Assembly: GCF_002286985.1 (NCBI RefSeq)
Contig: NZ_NSKC01000005.1
Coordinates: 281,001-345,000 of the forward strand
From: Halorubrum salipaludis
GTDB lineage: Archaea; Halobacteriota; Halobacteria; Halobacteriales; Haloferacaceae
Reading direction: 5' to 3'
Length of the DNA: 64,000 nucleotides
Below, piece after piece: positions 60,490-64,000 of the stretch. The notes below the pieces were generated by a model. The model had not been told where the DNA came from, searched no databases, and saw only the letters and a list, made by a program, of their open reading frames with translations. Each line of letters starts with the position of its first letter. The stretch's first letter is position 1. Made by a program: the position numbers and the translations under genes.

Positions 60490-60510
60490 ATTTCACCGGA
60501 AACGCGGTCT
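60490..60510 (+). other. ORB site 4
   Basis: ATTTCACCGGAAACGCGGTC with a perfect core and the tail GCGGTCT. It lies 11 bp after site 3, so the two may form a pair. A half-site (GTTTCCGGTC) follows near 60519. Confidence 0.82.
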
Positions 60511-60883
60511 GCCTGTTCGTTTCCGGTCGCTTGTTTTGTTCGTCGATCCGGAGACGGATCTGCTCATCCGTGGTCCGAGTTGCATGTGGATCGACGCGTG
60601 CGTAGACCGACTTGCACAAGGACCGATCCGTACGCAGACCGGCTCGTAGGGCGATCGGACCGTACCTGGGCTTTGGCCGAGCGGTATACGAACTCTGGCT
60701 GGCGTCTCTGTTCCGTTAGAAATCCGGTTCCGGTTATCTATCCGACCGGGCTTCTCGTCTCGGCATCTACAGGGATCTCTCTTTAGGCTATTTACGTCGT
60801 TTGGACTATTTATACTGCTATCTTTGCACTGCTGTCTCGCTGGCGGGTATGGGTGAGTCAGGGTGAGTTAGATCGAAGTGATG

Positions 60884-60903
60884 ACACCGGGTTTCCGGTG
60901 AAT
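60884..60903 (-). other. ORB site 5
   Basis: On the minus strand it reads ATTCACCGGAAACCCGGTGT. A 20-bp portion (60883-60902) is a perfect inverted copy of 61049-61068 at site 7. Confidence 0.86.
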
Positions 60904-60980
60904 CAGGCGACTGGGATTTGACACCTCTTTATATTCCATCACCACTCCCCCTACGGCCCCACCGTCCCCACCCCCAACCG

Positions 60981-61006
60981 ACCCCGTTTCACCGGAAACA
61001 CGGTGT
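60981..61006 (+). other. ORB site 6
   Basis: ACCCCGTTTCACCGGAAACA followed by CGGTGT. It is the perfect inverted partner of site 2 over 26 bp. Confidence 0.88.
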
Positions 61007-61046
61007 GTGTCTCAACTCCCCTTCCGCCGCGAGCGAAGCGGAACGC

Positions 61047-61067
61047 ATTTCACCGGAAACCCGGTGT
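61047..61067 (+). other. ORB site 7, adjacent to orc1 start
   Basis: ATTTCACCGGAAACCCGGTG followed by T, ending 7 bp before the ATG of orc1. Binding here could repress the gene's own transcription or translation. It is the inverted partner of site 5. Confidence 0.88.
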
Positions 61068-61074
61068 CGATCCC

Positions 61075-62277
61075 ATGGACGCAGCGGACGATCTCTTCAC
61101 GAGGGAGGACCCGATCTTCGCGAACAAGGAACTCCTCGAGATCAGCCATCTCCCCGGTGAGGGTCGGATCGTCGGCCGCGACGACGAGATCGCCGATCTC
61201 GCGACGGCGGTCAACCCCGCGATTTTCGGACAGAGTCCGAGCAATGTTCTGATCTACGGGAAGACGGGAACCGGGAAGTCGCTCTGCGCGAAGTACGTCT
61301 CCAAACGCCTCGTCTCGACGGCCGGGGAAGAGGGCGTCAACGCGACGTTCGCGTACGTCGACTGCGCCCAGGACACGACCGAGACGCAGGCCGTTCAGAC
61401 CATCGCCGACGCCGTGAACGACCCGGACGTGACCGGAATCAACGTCCCGGACAAAGGGCTCTCGACGTCGACGTACTACAAGCGACTCTGGCGGATCCTC
61501 GACCAGCGCTACGACGTCGTCCTCATCATTCTCGATGAGATCGACAAACTTGACGACGACGCCATCCTGATGCAGCTGTCGCGCGCCGGCGAGGCCGGCA
61601 AGATCACCGACTGCAAGCTCGGCGTGGTCGGGATCAGCAACAAGATCCAGTACAAGGACCGCATGGACGAACGGGTCAAATCGAGCCTCTGTGAACGGGA
61701 GTTCGTGTTCCCTCCGTACGACGCCAACCAGCTCAGAGAGATCATGCAGGCGCGCGCGGACGCGTTTCACGACGACGTCCTCGAACCGTCGACGATCCCC
61801 CGCGCCGCCGCGCTCGCCGCGCGCGAACACGGGGACGCGCGCAAGGCCATCGACATCCTTCGATACGCGGGCGAGATCGCACAGAGCAACGGCGAGCCGA
61901 CCGTCAGAGAGGAGTTCGTCACGCAGGCACGCGAGCGCGCCGAGACCGATCGCTTCCGTGAACTCATCCGCGGGTCGACGCCGCACTCCCGATACGTCCT
62001 CCAGGCGCTCGCGCTGCTGTCGCTTTCGAGCGGCCGTCAAGACGGGTTCCGAACCAGCCGCGTGTACGAGATCTACGAGAACATCTGCCGCCAGGAGGGA
62101 TCGGACAGCCTCTCGCTTCGCCGGGTCCGTGACCTCCTCAAGGAACACGCCTTCCTCGACATCATCGAGCAGTCCAAACACAGCGGGGGAAGCGCGGAGG
62201 GGAGCTACACGAAACACCAGCTGTTGGAGGACCCGAGCGTCGTCAAAGAAGTGTTGACGGAGGACTCCTCACAGTAG
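61075..62277 (+). CDS. orc1: Orc1/Cdc6 replication initiator
   Basis: This AAA+ origin-binding protein has 400 residues from the ATG at 61075 (MDAADDLFTREDPIFANKEL); an in-frame upstream start at 61003 would run through the ORB sites and is unlikely. Walker A is YGKTGTGKS (residues 61-69) and Walker B is VLIILDEIDKLDDDA (about 149-163). Sensor 1 is in VVGISNKIQYK and sensor 2 near AAREHGDARKAIDILRYAG. The C-terminal winged helix for ORB binding includes SLRRVRDLLKEHAFLDIIEQ. The ORB sites in the adjacent region are its expected targets, including one overlapping the upstream control region. Confidence 0.97.
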   Translation: MDAADDLFTREDPIFANKELLEISHLPGEGRIVGRDDEIADLATAVNPAIFGQSPSNVLIYGKTGTGKSLCAKYVSKRLVSTAGEEGVNATFAYVDCAQDTTETQAVQTIADAVNDPDVTGINVPDKGLSTSTYYKRLWRILDQRYDVVLIILDEIDKLDDDAILMQLSRAGEAGKITDCKLGVVGISNKIQYKDRMDERVKSSLCEREFVFPPYDANQLREIMQARADAFHDDVLEPSTIPRAAALAAREHGDARKAIDILRYAGEIAQSNGEPTVREEFVTQARERAETDRFRELIRGSTPHSRYVLQALALLSLSSGRQDGFRTSRVYEIYENICRQEGSDSLSLRRVRDLLKEHAFLDIIEQSKHSGGSAEGSYTKHQLLEDPSVVKEVLTEDSSQ

Positions 62278-62396
62278 TCTGCCTGAAAAACAACGCCCGC
62301 GTACACCGGACCAACCAGCCCCGGTCCGGTCGATTCGACCGCCTGTCCCGTCGTCTCTCGTCGACTGCGATCCGATCGCGATCCGAGCGCGTCCCG

Positions 62397-62957
62397 CTAT
62401 CCCAGCAGGCCGAGCCCCTCGATCCGCTCGACGATCTCTTCTACGGCCTCTTCCGCGTCGTCGGTCCGCTTCCCGCCGGTGATGACAATCTTCCCGCTCC
62501 CGAACAGGAGAATCACGACCTCCGGCTCGTCCATCCGGTAAACGAGACCGGGGAACTGTTCCGGCTCGTACTCGACGTCCTCGAGCCCGAGGCCGATCGC
62601 GAGCGCGTTGAGGTTGAGGTTGTGGCCGAGGTCGGCGCTCGACACGATGTTCTGAACGGTGATCTCCGGGTCGTCCTCGACCGGAATCTGTAGCCCGCGA
62701 AGCTTCTCGAAGATGATCCCGAGCGCCTCGTGAACGTCGTCGATGCTTTTCGCACCCGTACAAACGATCTTCCCCGACCGGAAGATGAGCGCGGCCGCCT
62801 TCGGCTCCTGGGTCCGGTAAACGAGTCCCGGGAAGTTGTCGGGATTAAAATCGGCTCCCGGAAGGTCCTCGGCGAGCGCCTCTAAATCGAGCTCTTGGCC
62901 GATCCCCGTCGATGCAACTACGTTCTGGATCTCGATCGAATCTGCAGGGTTCGTCAT
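62397..62957 (-). CDS. tbp: TATA-binding protein (TBP)
   Basis: This general transcription factor binds archaeal TATA boxes and recruits TFB and RNA polymerase. It has 186 residues from the ATG at 62957 and shows the two-fold repeat: IEIQNVVASTGIGQELDLEA to RSGKIVCTGAKS, then ITVQNIVSSADLGHNLNLNA to GSGKIVITGGKRTDDAEE. Both halves carry FPGLVYR(T/M). The acidic surface suits the high-salt cytoplasm. A TATA-like tttataag about 30 nt upstream (62984-62992) fits leaderless transcription, so TBP may control its own promoter. It is convergent with orc1. Confidence 0.97.
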   Translation of the reverse strand: MTNPADSIEIQNVVASTGIGQELDLEALAEDLPGADFNPDNFPGLVYRTQEPKAAALIFRSGKIVCTGAKSIDDVHEALGIIFEKLRGLQIPVEDDPEITVQNIVSSADLGHNLNLNALAIGLGLEDVEYEPEQFPGLVYRMDEPEVVILLFGSGKIVITGGKRTDDAEEAVEEIVERIEGLGLLG

Positions 62958-63296
62958 CGTTCGCTTTTATATGCGTCCCCCTCCCTTATAAACGCCCGTG
63001 GTATAAACAACCGCTCGGTCGTCGACGGTTGCGCCCCGTGGGCGTCCCCGCGAGCCTTCGCTGACGAACGAGCCGTATCGCTTTGCGGTCGCGATCGCTG
63101 ACTCGACCTCGATCATTCACGCTTCACACGCGCGATGGGAGACGGCGAACACTATGATAGAGTACTGATAGTTGTCGGTGTCTCCGACCGGTTCGTCGTC
63201 CCGTCCGGATCGGCTTCCCACTCGATCCTCACGCCAGTATCTCGCTCTCCTCGTGCGAACCACTCTCAATGAAAACGCATGACGTGGCGGCGATGG

Positions 63297-63316
63297 TTCG
63301 ACGGGGTTAAGTATAA
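63297..63316 (+). promoter_or_regulatory. rRNA operon promoter P1
   Basis: TTCGACGGGGTTAAGTATAA contains a TTAAGTATAA box after a TTCGACG element. It is followed by tgttgaatgcgaag, which resembles the sequence downstream of P2. The TSS is expected near 63337. Confidence 0.72.
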
Positions 63317-63392
63317 CCCGGCATTCGTGTTGAATGCGAAGGTCCCCCGGCGCGGGGGACAACGGTCGGCCGCACCGCGGCCGGTCGAAGCG

Positions 63393-63415
63393 TTCCGACG
63401 TGCTTAAGTGTATAA
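63393..63415 (+). promoter_or_regulatory. rRNA operon promoter P2
   Basis: TTCCGACGTGC followed by TTAAGTGTATAA (63404-63415), then ggttgaaacgcgaagaac. It repeats the layout of P1 about 97 bp away, as in multi-promoter haloarchaeal rRNA operons. Confidence 0.75.
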
Positions 63416-63622
63416 GCCCGTTCGGTTGAAACGCGAAGAACGCACCGCGGACTCGGGACGTTCAATCCGTCCCGGTTTCGCAGAGTCGGTTTGTCCGACT
63501 CATCCGAATGAGGATTTCGCCCCCTGCGCTCCGGCGTAAGAGGAAATCTGATGTGAGCCGTGGTAGTTCGGTGTCATCCGGGTCGCCGGGTGAACCGGAC
63601 ACCACATAGACCATGCAATGGT

Positions 63623-63647
63623 GTTTTGACTTATCGCAAGTCAAAAC
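63623..63647 (+). other. Hairpin in the 16S rRNA leader
   Basis: A 10-bp stem GTTTTGACTT/AAGTCAAAAC with loop ATCGC. It lies in the leader between P2 and mature 16S, where processing stems of archaeal rRNA precursors form. The leader 63416-63693 shows no gene. Confidence 0.75.
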
Positions 63648-63693
63648 CCGCCAACACCCCTCCGAGCCGGGAATCAGGCTCTGGAGGTTATAC

Positions 63694-64000
63694 ATTCCGG
63701 TTGATCCTGCCGGAGGCCATTGCTATTGGGATCCGATTTAGGGATGCTAGTCGCACGAGTTCAGACTCGTGGCGAATAGCTCAGTAACACGTGGCCAAAC
63801 TACCCTTCGGAGCTCCATACCCTCGGGAAACTGAGGCTAATAGAGCATACCACAATCCAGCTGGAATGAGGATTGTGTCAAACGCTCCGGCGCCGAAGGA
63901 TGTGGCTGCGGCCGATTAGGTAGAGGGTGGGGTAACGGCCCACCGTGCGAATAATCGGTACGGGTCATGAGAGTGAGAACCCGGAGACGGAATGTGAGAC
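63694..64000 (+). rRNA. 16S ribosomal RNA, 5' part
   Basis: The sequence from ATTCCGGTTGATCCTGCCGG (63694) is the standard archaeal 16S start, followed by helices typical of haloarchaeal SSU rRNA (AGTAACACGTGGCCAAACTA at 63782-63801). The rest is outside the window. Two tandem promoters lie about 280-380 bp upstream. Confidence 0.98.

Larger units (their letters stand above)
60071..61074. other. Replication origin (oriC-type) with ORB elements
   Basis: This 1-kb gene-free region lies upstream of orc1/cdc6. It carries seven matches to the archaeal origin recognition box (core TTTCACCGGAAAC followed by a G-rich GGTGT-type tail), listed separately. Two AT-rich segments, about 60376-60430 (aagaattataaacaagttttg) and 60781-60840 (ctatttacgtcgtttggact), are candidate unwinding elements. 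ORB orientation is plus at 60112, 60458, 60490, 60986 and 61047 and minus at 60263 and 60884. The region is expected to be bound by the Orc1 encoded at 61075. No protein frame in it is credible. Confidence 0.88.

Overview
The window is haloarchaeal chromosome (class Halobacteria). The evidence is high GC, acidic proteins, TATA-box promoters about 26-30 nt upstream of start codons (leaderless genes, several starting with GTG), TBP, Orc1/Cdc6, RadB, a SAMP-type ubiquitin-like protein, twin-arginine lipoproteins and an archaeal 16S rRNA beginning at 63694. It looks Halorubrum/Haloferacales-like, but I cannot fix the genus by eye.

Layout. 1-9.7 kb: a partial secreted subtilase, radB, cspA, a redox operon (SCO-like lipoprotein, TlpA-like thioredoxin, CcdA), an AIM24 protein, a sodium symporter, a geranylgeranyl-reductase-family flavoprotein and a degenerate M24 protein. 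9.8-14 kb: tRNA-Val, pterin dehydratase, an EVE-like protein, a P-loop ATPase pair, superoxide dismutase, copy 1 of a non-coding repeat element and tRNA-Ser. 14-26.5 kb: a cis-prenyltransferase homologue lacking the catalytic motif, a phosphate permease, LarC, AspS, a DUF4382 lipoprotein, NAD kinase and a KaiC-like ATPase with a long disordered N-terminus. 27-36.3 kb: tRNA-Gly with fragments of its own 3' end scattered beside it, an M28 peptidase, NAD synthetase, a winged-helix regulator, TruA, cyclophilin, a D-2-hydroxyacid dehydrogenase, a cystathionine synthase/lyase and an intron-containing tRNA-Glu. 36.5-43.5 kb: an AbrB-PhoU regulator, an overlapping three-gene set headed by a SAMP3-like protein, a low-GC patch with a frameshifted pseudogene, a DUF418 protein and a Gfo/Idh/MocA oxidoreductase. 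44-60 kb: a ThDP enzyme, a sugar isomerase, an XPB-like helicase, copy 2 of the repeat element (inverted), a TrmB regulator, PAC2, MscS, MATE and a MaeB malic enzyme. 60-64 kb: a replication origin with seven origin recognition boxes, orc1/cdc6, tbp, and the rRNA operon promoters with the start of 16S rRNA.

How it fits together. The right end is an information-processing hub: an origin whose boxes form inverted pairs, its initiator gene, TBP and the rRNA operon. Most of the rest is ordinary core chromosome in short operons with 1-4 nt gene overlaps. Accessory signals are localized: the two inverted copies of a roughly 440-500 bp element at 13.3 and 48.8 kb, the tRNA-Gly debris, the AT-rich patch at 30.0-30.3 kb and the low-GC patch at 40.2-41.1 kb. 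The best candidates for undescribed biology are the repeat element, the SAMP3 operon (the ubiquitin-like protein has residues after its GG while its partner ends in GG), the non-catalytic prenyltransferase homologue and the KaiC-like ATPase with its Gly/Asp-rich tail. No CRISPR array and no complete insertion sequence was seen.
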